Made by a program: the position numbers and the translations under genes. This document shows, piece by piece, positions 43,189 through 52,921 of a stretch of 64,000 nucleotides of DNA. The notes beneath the pieces were generated by a model. The model did no database searches, was not told where the DNA came from, and was given only the letters and a program-made list of their open reading frames with translations. Position 1 is the stretch's first letter. Each line of letters opens with the position of its first letter. Origin of the DNA: CAYTMY01 sp964618075. GTDB lineage: Bacteria > Bacillota > Clostridia > Eubacteriales > Anaerofustaceae. The stretch spans positions 56,973-120,972 of the forward strand of contig CAZTZO010000003.1 in the NCBI GenBank assembly GCA_964618075.1, read 5' to 3'.

Positions 43189-43217
43189 ATGATATCATGC
43201 ATATTACATGATTTCAA
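43189..43217 (-). promoter_or_regulatory. Sigma-A promoter of tRNA-Arg
   Basis: On the minus strand TTGAAA and TATCAT are separated by 17 bases and end 11 bases before the tRNA 5' end. Confidence 0.6.
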
Positions 43218-43236
43218 CAGTTTGATAACGGTTGAT

Positions 43237-43833
43237 TTACGAAAGGAAAAGGACAAATTTTCTGTCTGTTTCGAAAAACATTTCTCTGTATATCCTGCCG
43301 GTTTCTGTTTTGTTTTTAAACAGCACGCTGCCGTCGATATACTCCTCGTCCGAGTGAAGTATAAAAGCGTTTTTGGTTACATATTCTTTATTCACATACG
43401 TTCCGCTTTTTTCCAGAAAAGATACTTTCTCAGGATGAGCGCATTTGCTCTGTGCTTTTTTTGTTGCTTCTATAATGGGCGCAACGCTGTCGTTGATATA
43501 TTTTTTTGCCGATGCTTCGCTCATTTCTTCAAAGGTGTACTTTTCTATTTCCTCACAAAACGCTTCTTCATAGACGTTTTCGCAGTCCTCTCTATTAAAG
43601 GAAAAGGTATCCTCCAAATCCTCTTCCCAAAGATACTGCTTCATCCATGCCGCACATAAGGCTTCGGCGGGCGAAGTAAAAGATTTTTTTGACATAAAAT
43701 ACAGATTTATACCACTGCCGTAGTTTTTTTCGTCAAAGTAAGTAAGTCTGCGAATCTTTTTTTCTCTGTCAAAATTTAGATAAGATATTACCTTGTCTTT
43801 TTCGCTAAGCTCCTGCATTAATATATCTATCAT
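43237..43833 (-). CDS. Hypothetical protein downstream of pyc
   Basis: 198 residues, soluble, rich in Glu/Asp/Lys and aromatic residues. I do not recognise the family. Its ATG follows GGAGGAATGTT and lies 17 bases after the pyc stop codon, so it is likely co-transcribed with pyruvate carboxylase. The text of the protein (INLYFMSKKSFTSPAEALCA, then EEMSEASAKKYINDSVAPII) shows no signal peptide, membrane segment or known motif. Confidence 0.75.
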   Translation of the reverse strand: MIDILMQELSEKDKVISYLNFDREKKIRRLTYFDEKNYGSGINLYFMSKKSFTSPAEALCAAWMKQYLWEEDLEDTFSFNREDCENVYEEAFCEEIEKYTFEEMSEASAKKYINDSVAPIIEATKKAQSKCAHPEKVSFLEKSGTYVNKEYVTKNAFILHSDEEYIDGSVLFKNKTETGRIYREMFFETDRKFVLFLS

Positions 43834-43850
43834 AACATTCCTCCGCTTAT

Positions 43851-46800
43851 CTATACAAGTCTGACTATAAGCTCTTTGGCAACAACGGTTTGCGTCGGTT
43901 CGATATATATTACGTCCACAGTACCGTCCGCCGGTGCAAGAACCTCTGTTTCCATTTTCATTGCTTCTATAACCGCAAGGGACTGCCCCTTCTTTACCTT
44001 CTGAGACTCTTCAACATTTACCTTTATCACAGTTCCGGGTATAGGGGAAGCAACCTGCATAATGTCAGTTTCGTCCGCAAGCTTCACGCTGTTTCTCAGG
44101 GTTGATTGAAGCGTGTGTATATCCTCTATGACAATCTCTCTGCGGAAGCCGTCGACTTCAAAGGTAAAAGGCACAAAGCCGTCGGTGCCGGGCTTGCCTA
44201 TGGAAACAAGCTTGATATTTTTTTCATTGCCCAGCGACGTGCTGTAATCGAAGGCTTCTCCTTCGTTCAGTCCGTAGAAGAATACGTCGCTTCTCATTGT
44301 TATGAAATCACCGTATTCCTGAAGGAATTTTATATAGTCCTCATAAACCTTCGGGTATATCGCCGCGGATAAGGTGGCAAGATTTGTAAGCTCTACATTA
44401 TATTTTTCCTTGTAGATCTTGCGAATCTCTTCAAAGTCGCAGTCCTTTAAAAGCTTTCCCGGTCTTTCGGTTATATACTTGGCTCCCTTAAGGACTACCT
44501 CGCGCATTTTTTCATCAAATCCGCCCTCCGGCTGACCTATATTGCCCTTATAAAAGTCTATTACGGAGTCGGGGAAGGCAAGAGTTTTTCCCTTTTCGTA
44601 AATATTGTCCTTCGATAAATCGTTTTGTACCATAAAGATAGCCATATCTCCGACTACCTTGCTTGAGGGAGTGACCTTGATTATATCGCCGAACAGATCG
44701 TTTGCTTCCTTGTATTTTTCCAACACCTCGTCAAAGCGGTGACCAAGACCGAAGCTGTCTACCTGAGCCTTGAGATTTGAATATTGACCTCCGGGGAACT
44801 CGTATTCATATACAATAGTCGTTCCGCTCTTTATACCGCTTTCGAACTTGCCGTATATCGGACGTATTTTCTCGAAATAATCGCTCATATCCTGCAAATG
44901 TGTTGATGAAAGAGAGCTTTCTCTTTCGCTGTATTTAACAGCCGCAACAACTGCGTTCAAAGAAGGCTGACTTGTCAGTCCGCTCATTGAGGAAAGCGCC
45001 GCGTCCACTATATCCACTCCTGACATTGCCGCGGTGAGAATGCTTGCAACGCCGTTTCCCGAGGTATCGTGTGTATGCAGATTTATCGGGATTTTTACTT
45101 CATCTTTTAGTGCTGCGATAAGCTTTGCTGCTGCCATGGGTTTAAGCAGACCGCTCATATCCTTTATCGTGAGGATATGGGCTCCCATCTTTTCGACCTC
45201 CTTGGCCTTTCTTACGTAATAATCGAGGTTGTATTTTGTTCTGCTTTCGTCGAGTATATCGCCTGTGTAGCATATGGCGACTTCTGCTATTTTGTTCTGC
45301 TTTAATACCTCTTCGCAGGATACCTTTATTTGCTCCATCCAGTTTAAGGAATCGAATATTCTGAATACATCTATTCCTGATTGCGCCGAGCAGCGTATAA
45401 ATTCACGAATAACGTTATCCGGGTAATTTGAGTACCCCACTGCGTTTGACGCGCGAAACAGCATTTGGAACAAAATATTCGGTATTTTCTCACGCAGCTG
45501 TTTAAGTCTTGTCCACGGAGATTCATACAGAAATCTGTAGGCAGTATCAAAGGTAGCTCCGCCCCACATTTCAAGAGAGAACAATTCGGACTCATACTTG
45601 CTTATAGCGTCCGCCGCCTTCATCATATCAAAGGTTCTCATTCTTGTGGCTTCGATAGACTGATGAGCGTCCCTTAAAGTAGTGTCGGTAAACAAAAGCT
45701 CCTTTGAAGCCTTTATATAATCTACCACAGCCTCCGGTCCTTTTTTGTCGAGGAGCTGCTTTGTGCCGTCTTTTATTTTTGCATCGGCATTAAGCTGTGC
45801 AAATGCGTAATCGGCGTCTGGCTTGGGATTATTCTTTGATTCTATCGTCTTTTGAGCAATGTATTTAAGAAGCTTAAACTCTCTGTCGTTAAACAGCTTT
45901 AGGTTAAACAACTCGGGGTGCTCGTCAATAAAGGTGGTATCGCAATTCCCGGACTTAAACTTTTCATGCTCCAATATATTGATAAGAAAGTCCTTGTTTG
46001 TTTTTACTCCCTCTATAGTCATTTCCTTAAGTGCGCGTATCATCTTGCGTCTTGCCTGATCAAATGAGCGGTCATAAGAGCTCAGCTTAACGAGCAGACT
46101 GTCAAAGTAAGGTGAGATCACCGCTCCGGTAAAGCCGTTTCCTCCGTCCAGACGCACTCCGGGGCCGCCGCTTGTTTTGTAAACTTCGATTTTGCCGGTG
46201 TCGGGCATGAAATTGTTCTTCACGTCCTCTGTCGTTATTCGGCACTCTATAGCACAGCCTCGAAATTTAATATCGTCCTGTCCCTTTATGCCTATTTCTT
46301 TAGAATCAAGCTTAATTCCCTCGGCAATAAGTATCTGACTTTCTACAATATCTATTCCGCATGCAAGCTCTGTTATTGTGTGCTCCACTTGTATACGGGG
46401 ATTGACTTCTATAAAGTAGTGGTTACCCTTTTTATCCAAAAGGAATTCCACGGTGCCGGCATTCGTATACCCGACGTATTTTGCTATTTTTAACGCATCT
46501 GCGCATATAGCCTCTCTCGTTTTTTCATCAATCGACATGCAGGGTGTAAATTCAATTATTTTTTGATGCCTTCTTTGTATTGAGCAGTCTCTTTCGTGCA
46601 GGTGTACGATATTTCCATGCTCGTCGGCAAGAATCTGCACCTCGACATGTCGCGGCTCCGAAATAAATTTTTCGATAAATACGCTTCCATCGTCAAAAGC
46701 CTTCTGCGCTTCGCGTACAGCCGATTCAAACAATTCGCGCATATCCTCAGACTTCTCGCACACTCTCATTCCGCGTCCGCCGCCGCCTGCCGCCGCCTTT

Positions 46801-47273
46801 ATCATTACGGGGTAGCCTATTCTTTCGCTTACTTTAATGGCTTGCTCGTAATTATCGACGCTTGCGCCTTCTATAACGCTGACTCCCGCAGCTATTGCGG
46901 CATTTTTGGCGTTGACCTTATTGCCGAGCAGATCAATGACCTCAGCCTTCGGCCCTATAAATTTTATTCCTTCATCAGCGCACATCTGCGCGAATTCGGC
47001 GCTTTCGGCAAGAAAACCGTATCCCGGATGTATGGCGTCGATATGCTTACTTAGAGCAAGCTCGATTATAGCGCCCTTATTTAAATAAGTGTCTGTGGGA
47101 GTGCTTTTGCTCTTTATAAGGTAGCTTTCGTCCGCCTTGCTTCTGAAAAGTGACAATTTGTCTTCTTCGCAATATATACCAACGGCTTTTTTGCCGAGCT
47201 CCTGCACAGCGCGCATGACTCTTATGGCAATTTCACCTCTGTTTGCTATCAATATTCTGTTAAATTCGGTCAT
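43851..47273 (-). CDS. pyc: Pyruvate carboxylase
   Basis: Biotin enzyme making oxaloacetate from pyruvate, bicarbonate and ATP in the cytosol; 1140 residues, the full single-chain form. The biotin carboxylase domain (1-~455) has LIANRGEIAIRV, the Gly-rich ATP loop AAAGGGGRGMRV and EVNPRIQVEHT. The carboxyltransferase domain starts FTDTTLRDAHQSIEATRMRT (~530), with the metal-site HTHDTSGNG. The C-terminal carrier domain has EAMKMET, the biotinylated Lys at ~1106. With citrate synthase at 11.9 kb it would supply carbon for glutamate synthesis. The ribosome site AAAAGGAGGAC precedes the ATG. Confidence 0.97.
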   Translation of the reverse strand: MTEFNRILIANRGEIAIRVMRAVQELGKKAVGIYCEEDKLSLFRSKADESYLIKSKSTPTDTYLNKGAIIELALSKHIDAIHPGYGFLAESAEFAQMCADEGIKFIGPKAEVIDLLGNKVNAKNAAIAAGVSVIEGASVDNYEQAIKVSERIGYPVMIKAAAGGGGRGMRVCEKSEDMRELFESAVREAQKAFDDGSVFIEKFISEPRHVEVQILADEHGNIVHLHERDCSIQRRHQKIIEFTPCMSIDEKTREAICADALKIAKYVGYTNAGTVEFLLDKKGNHYFIEVNPRIQVEHTITELACGIDIVESQILIAEGIKLDSKEIGIKGQDDIKFRGCAIECRITTEDVKNNFMPDTGKIEVYKTSGGPGVRLDGGNGFTGAVISPYFDSLLVKLSSYDRSFDQARRKMIRALKEMTIEGVKTNKDFLINILEHEKFKSGNCDTTFIDEHPELFNLKLFNDREFKLLKYIAQKTIESKNNPKPDADYAFAQLNADAKIKDGTKQLLDKKGPEAVVDYIKASKELLFTDTTLRDAHQSIEATRMRTFDMMKAADAISKYESELFSLEMWGGATFDTAYRFLYESPWTRLKQLREKIPNILFQMLFRASNAVGYSNYPDNVIREFIRCSAQSGIDVFRIFDSLNWMEQIKVSCEEVLKQNKIAEVAICYTGDILDESRTKYNLDYYVRKAKEVEKMGAHILTIKDMSGLLKPMAAAKLIAALKDEVKIPINLHTHDTSGNGVASILTAAMSGVDIVDAALSSMSGLTSQPSLNAVVAAVKYSERESSLSSTHLQDMSDYFEKIRPIYGKFESGIKSGTTIVYEYEFPGGQYSNLKAQVDSFGLGHRFDEVLEKYKEANDLFGDIIKVTPSSKVVGDMAIFMVQNDLSKDNIYEKGKTLAFPDSVIDFYKGNIGQPEGGFDEKMREVVLKGAKYITERPGKLLKDCDFEEIRKIYKEKYNVELTNLATLSAAIYPKVYEDYIKFLQEYGDFITMRSDVFFYGLNEGEAFDYSTSLGNEKNIKLVSIGKPGTDGFVPFTFEVDGFRREIVIEDIHTLQSTLRNSVKLADETDIMQVASPIPGTVIKVNVEESQKVKKGQSLAVIEAMKMETEVLAPADGTVDVIYIEPTQTVVAKELIVRLV

Positions 47274-47315
47274 TTTGTCCTCCTTTTTATGAAAAAATAT
47301 TATATCATATACAAC

Positions 47316-48194
47316 TTATTTTTGAAAGCCTTCTCCGAGCACTTCGTGCACATCTACGAGAAATACGAATGCGTTGGGATCGCACTCCTTTATTATCTGT
47401 TTCATTTCGCTTATCTGCATTCTACTTACAAGGCAGAGCATTATATTGTTTTCTTCGTTTGTATAGCCGCCTTTTGAATATAAAAAGGTCACGCCTCTGT
47501 CCAGTCGCGTATAAATTTGCTGTTTTATAAGTTCGTTTTTAGGGCTTATCACATAAAAAGCTTTTGTATAATTGAATCCGTTTTCAGTTAAATCTATGAC
47601 CTTCATGCACACAAATACCGTTATTGCGGAATATAGCGATACCTCGGGATTATTAAGAAATAATCCTGCCAGTATAACAACACAAGTGTCAATCACCATG
47701 AGTAAAAAACCGGAGGATATCGTTTTAAAACGCCTGTGCAGTATAAAGGCGATAAGATCCGTTCCGCCTGTTGTGCCCTTAAAGAAAAACACAATTCCCA
47801 TTCCAAGCCCCATGACGAGTCCGCCGAAAACGCTTCCCAGAAACATATCCGTCTTGATTATAGGCATATTGGCGGTTAAATCAATCATGAACGACAATAC
47901 GGCTGTTCCGAACACAGACTTAAAAAATGTTTTAAAACCGCTTGTCTTAACCAATATCAAAAACCACGGTATACTCATTATAAACGAACACAAGCCTACG
48001 GGAAAGCCCGTAAGATAAAATACCACGGCGCTTATTCCCGAAAATCCTCCCGGAGCTATTTGGTGCGGTATGCTGAACGTGTTAAAGCCAAGCGCCATAA
48101 CGCTGCATCCGATTGCCACCATTAGGTATTCGAATATTTCCTTGAGAATGCTTTTTATTTTTATTTTCTTTTCGTGTGATAATTTTTTTAACAT
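47316..48194 (-). CDS. YitT family membrane protein (DUF161/DUF2179)
   Basis: 292 residues: five to six membrane helices in the first ~200 residues (with the family pattern ALGFNTFSIPHQIAPGGFSG and GSVFGGLVMGLGMGIVFFFK), then a cytoplasmic DUF2179 domain of ~80 residues (IYTRLDRGVTFLYSKGGYT ... NAFVFLVDVHEVLGEGF). The family is widespread in Firmicutes and of unknown molecular function. It lies 42 bases downstream... that is, on the same strand and upstream of pyc, so they could share transcripts. Confidence 0.92.
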   Translation of the reverse strand: MLKKLSHEKKIKIKSILKEIFEYLMVAIGCSVMALGFNTFSIPHQIAPGGFSGISAVVFYLTGFPVGLCSFIMSIPWFLILVKTSGFKTFFKSVFGTAVLSFMIDLTANMPIIKTDMFLGSVFGGLVMGLGMGIVFFFKGTTGGTDLIAFILHRRFKTISSGFLLMVIDTCVVILAGLFLNNPEVSLYSAITVFVCMKVIDLTENGFNYTKAFYVISPKNELIKQQIYTRLDRGVTFLYSKGGYTNEENNIMLCLVSRMQISEMKQIIKECDPNAFVFLVDVHEVLGEGFQK

Positions 48195-48525
48195 GTTATA
48201 TCCCTTGTGCCATGTTTGTTTTCATATGCACATATTTAAAGCACATTTTATTTAAATATGCTCATTTATCGAGGACTAAATTAAATAGTATTATACCATA
48301 TTTCAATCTGTTTTAATAAAAATATAACTTTTGCAAATGAACATTTTCAGATTATCAGAAGATATTATTTTTACTTTTGATAATGGTTAAATTAATAAAT
48401 TGATTTAAATGGTTTCAGACACTAATATACAAAATATTTAAACTCCTAATGTATTTGTCGATTCAAGCAGTTTAAAGTGAGTTTTATAATGTATAATAGA
48501 AAAATATTGAATTTATAGGATTAGT
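48195..48525. other. Divergent intergenic region
   Basis: A+T-rich gap between yitT (minus) and the polysaccharide operon (plus). TATAAT-like boxes occur at 48485-48490 and 48492-48497 on the plus strand. No repeat seen. Confidence 0.5.
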
Positions 48526-48678
48526 ATGATACAATTCTTAAGTTATCTTATGCAATATGCGATGAAAGATAAAATAATTTGCGTGTATTTTAATAGTGAG
48601 GGAAATAACTCGTGTGATGTTCAAAGAAAAATTAATAATTTCGTTAATAAATATACAGCCTCCGGTATTTTTAACTAA
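48526..48678 (+). CDS. Possible small protein (50 residues)
   Basis: Short open frame beginning MIQFLSYLMQYAMKDKIICV and ending SGIFN, with AGGA five bases before the ATG and TATAAT boxes ~30 bases upstream. It has no recognised motif. It could be a real small protein, a leader peptide for the operon that starts at 48738, or chance; the 59-base gap to the next gene fits a leader. Confidence 0.3.
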   Translation: MIQFLSYLMQYAMKDKIICVYFNSEGNNSCDVQRKINNFVNKYTASGIFN

Positions 48679-48737
48679 ACAGTTTCAGGTGTATAATTGA
48701 CAATAAACAACTTCAAGACAAACGACAAAAGGGAAAA

Positions 48738-49661
48738 ATGAAAAAAGTAATAATTACGGGGCCTACCGGAGCCATAGGCAGCGCAATGTGCGACATATTG
48801 GCAAATTACGGTTGTGAGGTCTTTGCGATCATAAGAATAGGTTCTTCAAACAAAAAAAATATAAAAGAACATAATAACATTCATATTATAGAGTGTGATT
48901 TGTCTGATTTAATGTCATTAAAAGCATTATTGCCATATAATGAATTTGACGCTTTTTATCACTTGGCGTGGGCGGGCACAATAGGAGCCGAAAGAAATAG
49001 TCCTGAGATACAAATGAATAATATAAAATATACGCTTGACGCCGTAAAGATAGCCAAGGAATTGAACTGTAAAGTGTTTATCGGAGCTGGCTCTCAGGCT
49101 GAATACGGACATTTTTTTAAGGCTGCCGATTCACAAACCGTTACAAAACCATTTACGTTTTACGGAGCAGCTAAACTTTCCAGCGGTCAAATGAGCAGAG
49201 TATATGCAAATACTCTCGGTATAAAACATATATGGACAAGAATTTTCAGTGTATACGGACCAAATGATGATCCTAATACTTTAATTTCATATATAATAAG
49301 CGAATTGTTAAGGGGTAATTCTCCCGATCTTACACCGTGCGAGCAGATTTGGGATTATCTGTACAGTTACGACGCAGCTCAAGCGCTTATATTATTAGCT
49401 CAGAAGGGTCAAAACAATAAGACTTATTGTATCGGAAGCTCAGAAGAAAAACCGCTGAAGGAATATGTCTCGCAAATAAACAATATAGTAAATAAAAATA
49501 TAATGGTAAATTATGCAGCTAAGCCGTATAGCGAGCAGCAAATCATGTTTTTATCTGCAAATATAAATGATTTGAAAAAAGATACCGGGTTTGAACCGAA
49601 ATATTCTTTTGAAGACGGAATAAAAGAGATATTAAAATTTATAGGGGAGAAGATAGCTTGA
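48738..49661 (+). CDS. NAD-dependent epimerase/dehydratase (extended SDR)
   Basis: 307-residue Rossmann enzyme acting on a nucleotide sugar or similar polyol, cytosolic. The cofactor loop is TGPTGAIGSAMCDIL (6-20, GxxGxxG-type), the catalytic Ser-Tyr-Lys region reads AGSQAEYG and FYGAAKLSSG (Tyr/Lys, here YGAAK), and the late SVYGPNDDP block is usual for UDP/TDP-sugar epimerases. First gene of a tightly packed plus-strand operon of eight genes; it overlaps the next by 4 bases. Together with a ThDP enzyme, an aldolase, a second SDR and a sugar-phosphate cyclase-like enzyme, it likely shapes an unusual sugar. Exact substrate unknown. Confidence 0.87.
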   Translation: MKKVIITGPTGAIGSAMCDILANYGCEVFAIIRIGSSNKKNIKEHNNIHIIECDLSDLMSLKALLPYNEFDAFYHLAWAGTIGAERNSPEIQMNNIKYTLDAVKIAKELNCKVFIGAGSQAEYGHFFKAADSQTVTKPFTFYGAAKLSSGQMSRVYANTLGIKHIWTRIFSVYGPNDDPNTLISYIISELLRGNSPDLTPCEQIWDYLYSYDAAQALILLAQKGQNNKTYCIGSSEEKPLKEYVSQINNIVNKNIMVNYAAKPYSEQQIMFLSANINDLKKDTGFEPKYSFEDGIKEILKFIGEKIA

Positions 49662-51463
49662 AAATAAGAGTTGCAGACTATATAGCTGATTTTTTAGCTG
49701 AGAATGAAATGAAGCACCTGTTTACCGTTACAGGCGGAGGAGCGATGCATTTAAATGATGCGTTGGGTCACCATCCGAAAATCAAGAGCATATACAATCA
49801 TCACGAGCAAGCTTGTGCAATAGCTGCTGAAGCGTATACAAGATATTCGGGTAAATTAGCGGCTGTTTGCGTTACCAGCGGCCCGGGCGGGACAAATGCG
49901 ATAACGGGAGTATTGGGAGGCTGGCTTGATTCTATTCCCATGTTTGTTTTATCGGGTCAGGTTAAAAGAGAAACTACAGTATGGGCTACTGAGTTGCCGC
50001 TAAGACAATTAGGGGATCAGGAATATAACATAGTCGCATCTGTAAAACCGATGACCAAATATGCTTGTATGATAACTGAACCGAAAAAAATAGCTTATCA
50101 TCTTGAGAAAGCATTGTATTTGGCGACAACGGGCAGGGGAGGTCCTGTCTGGCTCGATATACCTTTAGACGTACAGGGAGCCATGGTTGAAACGGACGAG
50201 CTTGTTCATTTTAATAAATCCGTTTGCTTGCCCGAAGAACCTCCCAAGGTAAACTGTGCTGATATTGATAAAATAATTTCATGTATAAAAAAGTCAAAAA
50301 AACCTGTAATTGTCGCAGGCAGCGGTATCAGACTGTCGGGTGCTCACAGTGAATTCTTAAAGTTGATTGAAAAATTAAAAATACCTGTTGTTACTCCATG
50401 GAACAATCATGATATAATTGAGAATGACAATGATTATTTTTGCGGAAGACCCGGAAATATGGGTACAAGAGGCGGCAATTTTGTAGTACAAAACAGTGAT
50501 TTACTGATTTCATTGGGCTGCCGGCTTAGCATAAGACAGGTTACTTACAGCTACAAGGAATTTGCGCCGGAAGCATATAAAATAATGGTTGATATAGATA
50601 AAGCTGAATTGTCAAAGCCTACTCTATCCATAGATTTCCCGATACACGCAGATGTATCGGAAGTGATTGTCAAATTAAATGAATCCGATTTTGACAATGA
50701 TAATACATATCATCAAAAATGGCTTAAATGGTGCAGGGATATCGACAAGAAGTATCCGGCTTGTTTAGCTAAGTATTATGATAAAAAATCACCGGTAAAT
50801 CCATATGCTTTTGTGGATACACTCTTTAGAGAATTACCGGAAAATGAGACCGTTGTTTGCGGTAACGGCAGCGCATGTGTTGTCGCTTTTCAAGGTGCTG
50901 TAATAAAAAAAGGACAACGTCTTTTTACAAATTCGGGTAGTGCAAACATGGGATACGGATTTCCCGCAGCTATTGGCATAGCTGTTCGAAAAGAAGGAAA
51001 GAGAGTAATTTGCTTAGACGGCGACGGAAGCTTCCAAATGAATTTGCAGGAAATGCAAACCATGGTTCACAATAACTTAAATATAAAGCTGTTTTACTTT
51101 AATAACAGCGGTTATCACTCTATCAGACAAACTCAATCTAACATATTTTCCAACCACTGCTTGGTTGGCGTATCAGAGGATAACGGGATTAGTTTTCCGA
51201 AGTGCGAAAGAATCGCCGAGTGCTATGGAGTACCTTTTTTCAAGATAGACAATATAGATATCGCAAAAGAAACAATAAACCGAGTTTTGAGTACCGTCGG
51301 TCCCGTAATGTGTGAAATAGTTCTGGATCCTACGCAAAACTTCGAACCAAAGCTGTCTTCAAAAGTTCTGCCGGACGGAACAATAGTATCTCCCGCTATA
51401 GATGATATGTATCCGTTTTTGGATAGAGAAGAATATAAAAAAAATAAATATATAGGAGAATAG
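49658..51463 (+). CDS. Thiamine diphosphate-dependent enzyme (acetolactate synthase-like)
   Basis: 601 residues, resembling the large subunit of acetolactate synthase and related decarboxylases/ligases. The N-terminal Pyr domain has the catalytic Glu in IYNHHEQACAIAAEAYTRYS (quote limited: HHEQACAIAAEAY) and TSGPGGTNAITGV. The C-terminal PP domain has the ThDP-Mg motif beginning GDGSFQMNLQEMQTM and ending in the NN region NNSGYHSI. The start is TTG at 49658 (AGGGGAGAAG upstream), overlapping the previous stop. No ilvN regulatory subunit or ilvC is adjacent, so a role in branched-chain amino acids is unlikely. In this context it may add a two-carbon unit to, or decarboxylate, a sugar intermediate. 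Confidence 0.88.
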   Translation: MKIRVADYIADFLAENEMKHLFTVTGGGAMHLNDALGHHPKIKSIYNHHEQACAIAAEAYTRYSGKLAAVCVTSGPGGTNAITGVLGGWLDSIPMFVLSGQVKRETTVWATELPLRQLGDQEYNIVASVKPMTKYACMITEPKKIAYHLEKALYLATTGRGGPVWLDIPLDVQGAMVETDELVHFNKSVCLPEEPPKVNCADIDKIISCIKKSKKPVIVAGSGIRLSGAHSEFLKLIEKLKIPVVTPWNNHDIIENDNDYFCGRPGNMGTRGGNFVVQNSDLLISLGCRLSIRQVTYSYKEFAPEAYKIMVDIDKAELSKPTLSIDFPIHADVSEVIVKLNESDFDNDNTYHQKWLKWCRDIDKKYPACLAKYYDKKSPVNPYAFVDTLFRELPENETVVCGNGSACVVAFQGAVIKKGQRLFTNSGSANMGYGFPAAIGIAVRKEGKRVICLDGDGSFQMNLQEMQTMVHNNLNIKLFYFNNSGYHSIRQTQSNIFSNHCLVGVSEDNGISFPKCERIAECYGVPFFKIDNIDIAKETINRVLSTVGPVMCEIVLDPTQNFEPKLSSKVLPDGTIVSPAIDDMYPFLDREEYKKNKYIGE

Positions 51464-51467
51464 GATA

Positions 51468-52259
51468 ATGAATAAAACAGAAAAAGAGATGTTGGACGTA
51501 TTAAAGGAATTAAGAGACGAACACGGAGTCATAGCCGTAAAAGCAGAGTTTGAAGCAGAGGGCTCGCGCACCGACGAATTAGTACAGTTAAATCAGATAG
51601 TATTTCGTGCGGACATGAATCTTTTCATAAAAATAGGTGGGTGCGAAGCTGTTCGTGATATGGATCAATGCCGTCTTTTAGGAGCGACGGGAATCATGGC
51701 GCCAATGATTGAAACGCCTTTTGCAATGTCAAAATTTGTCGGAGCGGCACAAAAGGTATATAAAGATCAGATGAAGGATATCGAGTGGATCATCAATACC
51801 GAGACCAAAACTTGTGAAGAAAACGTTGACGAGATATTCAAGGCGGGAGAAGGAATGCTTGACACAATAGCAATCGGGCGAGTGGATCTGTCCGCTTCCA
51901 TGGGTCTGTCAAGAGCCGATATAGACGGAGAAGCAATGCTTAAGGAAACGAAGTATTTGGCGAATAAAGCAAAAGATGCCGGTCTTATTGTCGGAATGGG
52001 AGGAGGCATATCACTTGATGCAATTCCGTTTTTGCAGGAAATGTATCCTCTTATCGACAAATTCGAAACGCGAAAGATTGTATTCAAGGCTGAGAAAGAC
52101 GAAAAGAAATTAAAGAGCGGCATACTGAAAGCTATGGAATTCGAAGTATTGTATTTGGAGAATAAGTGCAATTTCTACGGTCGTATGGCAAATGAAGATA
52201 AATCACGTATGGAAATGCTCAGACAGCGTCATGCCAATGCAGTGGAACAGATGAAATGA
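51468..52259 (+). CDS. HpcH/HpaI-family aldolase
   Basis: 263-residue TIM-barrel aldolase/lyase of the HpcH/HpaI (class II pyruvate-type) family. The landmark segments are GVIAVKAEFEAEGSR at the start, then RLLGATGIMAPMIETPFAMS (family APMVET-like), IINTETKTCEENV (metal-binding Glu) and AIGRVDLSASMGL (GxxDL). It probably cleaves or joins a 2-keto acid and an aldehyde, using pyruvate or a related donor. The ribosome site AGGAGAATAGGATA precedes the ATG 4 bases after the previous stop. Its product may feed the ThDP enzyme just upstream. Substrate unknown. Confidence 0.85.
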   Translation: MNKTEKEMLDVLKELRDEHGVIAVKAEFEAEGSRTDELVQLNQIVFRADMNLFIKIGGCEAVRDMDQCRLLGATGIMAPMIETPFAMSKFVGAAQKVYKDQMKDIEWIINTETKTCEENVDEIFKAGEGMLDTIAIGRVDLSASMGLSRADIDGEAMLKETKYLANKAKDAGLIVGMGGGISLDAIPFLQEMYPLIDKFETRKIVFKAEKDEKKLKSGILKAMEFEVLYLENKCNFYGRMANEDKSRMEMLRQRHANAVEQMK

Positions 52260-52921
52260 AGAAACTGCTTATAACAGGCGGAAGTCAAGGAATAGGTAAG
52301 GCTACTGTTGAAGAATTTACATCACATGGATATGAAGTTTACGCACCGACAATTGATGAAATGAATTTATTGTATGCCAATGAAATTGATAGTTACATTG
52401 AGAAACATAAGGATATTTGTTTTGATGTTATCGTAAACAACGCAGGGATTAATGATTTAAATCTTGTTGAAGATTTCACAGATGAAGAAATACATCGAAT
52501 GTTGATGATTAATTTAGAGGCGCCTATTCGTTTGTTGCGCGCATTTGTCCCTGCTATGAAGAAAAACAATTATGGACGTATTGTAAATATCGGTTCTATA
52601 TGGGGAGTTGTATCGAAGCCAAAAAGACTTCTTTATTGCGCCACTAAGCATGGTATTCACGGCGTAACCAATACTTTGGCATTAGAATTAGCGCCGTATG
52701 GAATTATGGTGAATACGGTTTGTCCCGGATTTACTTTGACTGAGCTTACGCGCAAAAACAATTCACCAAGTGAAATTGAAAATATTTCCAATATGATACC
52801 TGCAAAAAGAATGGCGCAGCCGAATGAAATTGCCAAAGCGGTTTATTATTTCGGTTCGCAGGACAATACATATATTACCGGACAACAGATATGTGTTGAT
52901 GGGGGATACAGCGTACAATGA
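52256..52921 (+). CDS. Short-chain dehydrogenase/reductase (FabG-like)
   Basis: 221-residue classical SDR. The cofactor loop is TGGSQGIGKATVEEF (7-21), then NNAGIND, catalytic Ser in VNIGSIWG and YCATKHGIHG (Tyr and Lys of YxxxK), and the C-terminal ITGQQICVDGGYS. Its start overlaps the aldolase stop by 4 bases and its stop overlaps the next start. In this operon it probably reduces a keto group of a sugar or cyclitol rather than a fatty acyl chain, as no acyl carrier gene is near. Confidence 0.93.
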   Translation: MKKLLITGGSQGIGKATVEEFTSHGYEVYAPTIDEMNLLYANEIDSYIEKHKDICFDVIVNNAGINDLNLVEDFTDEEIHRMLMINLEAPIRLLRAFVPAMKKNNYGRIVNIGSIWGVVSKPKRLLYCATKHGIHGVTNTLALELAPYGIMVNTVCPGFTLTELTRKNNSPSEIENISNMIPAKRMAQPNEIAKAVYYFGSQDNTYITGQQICVDGGYSVQ

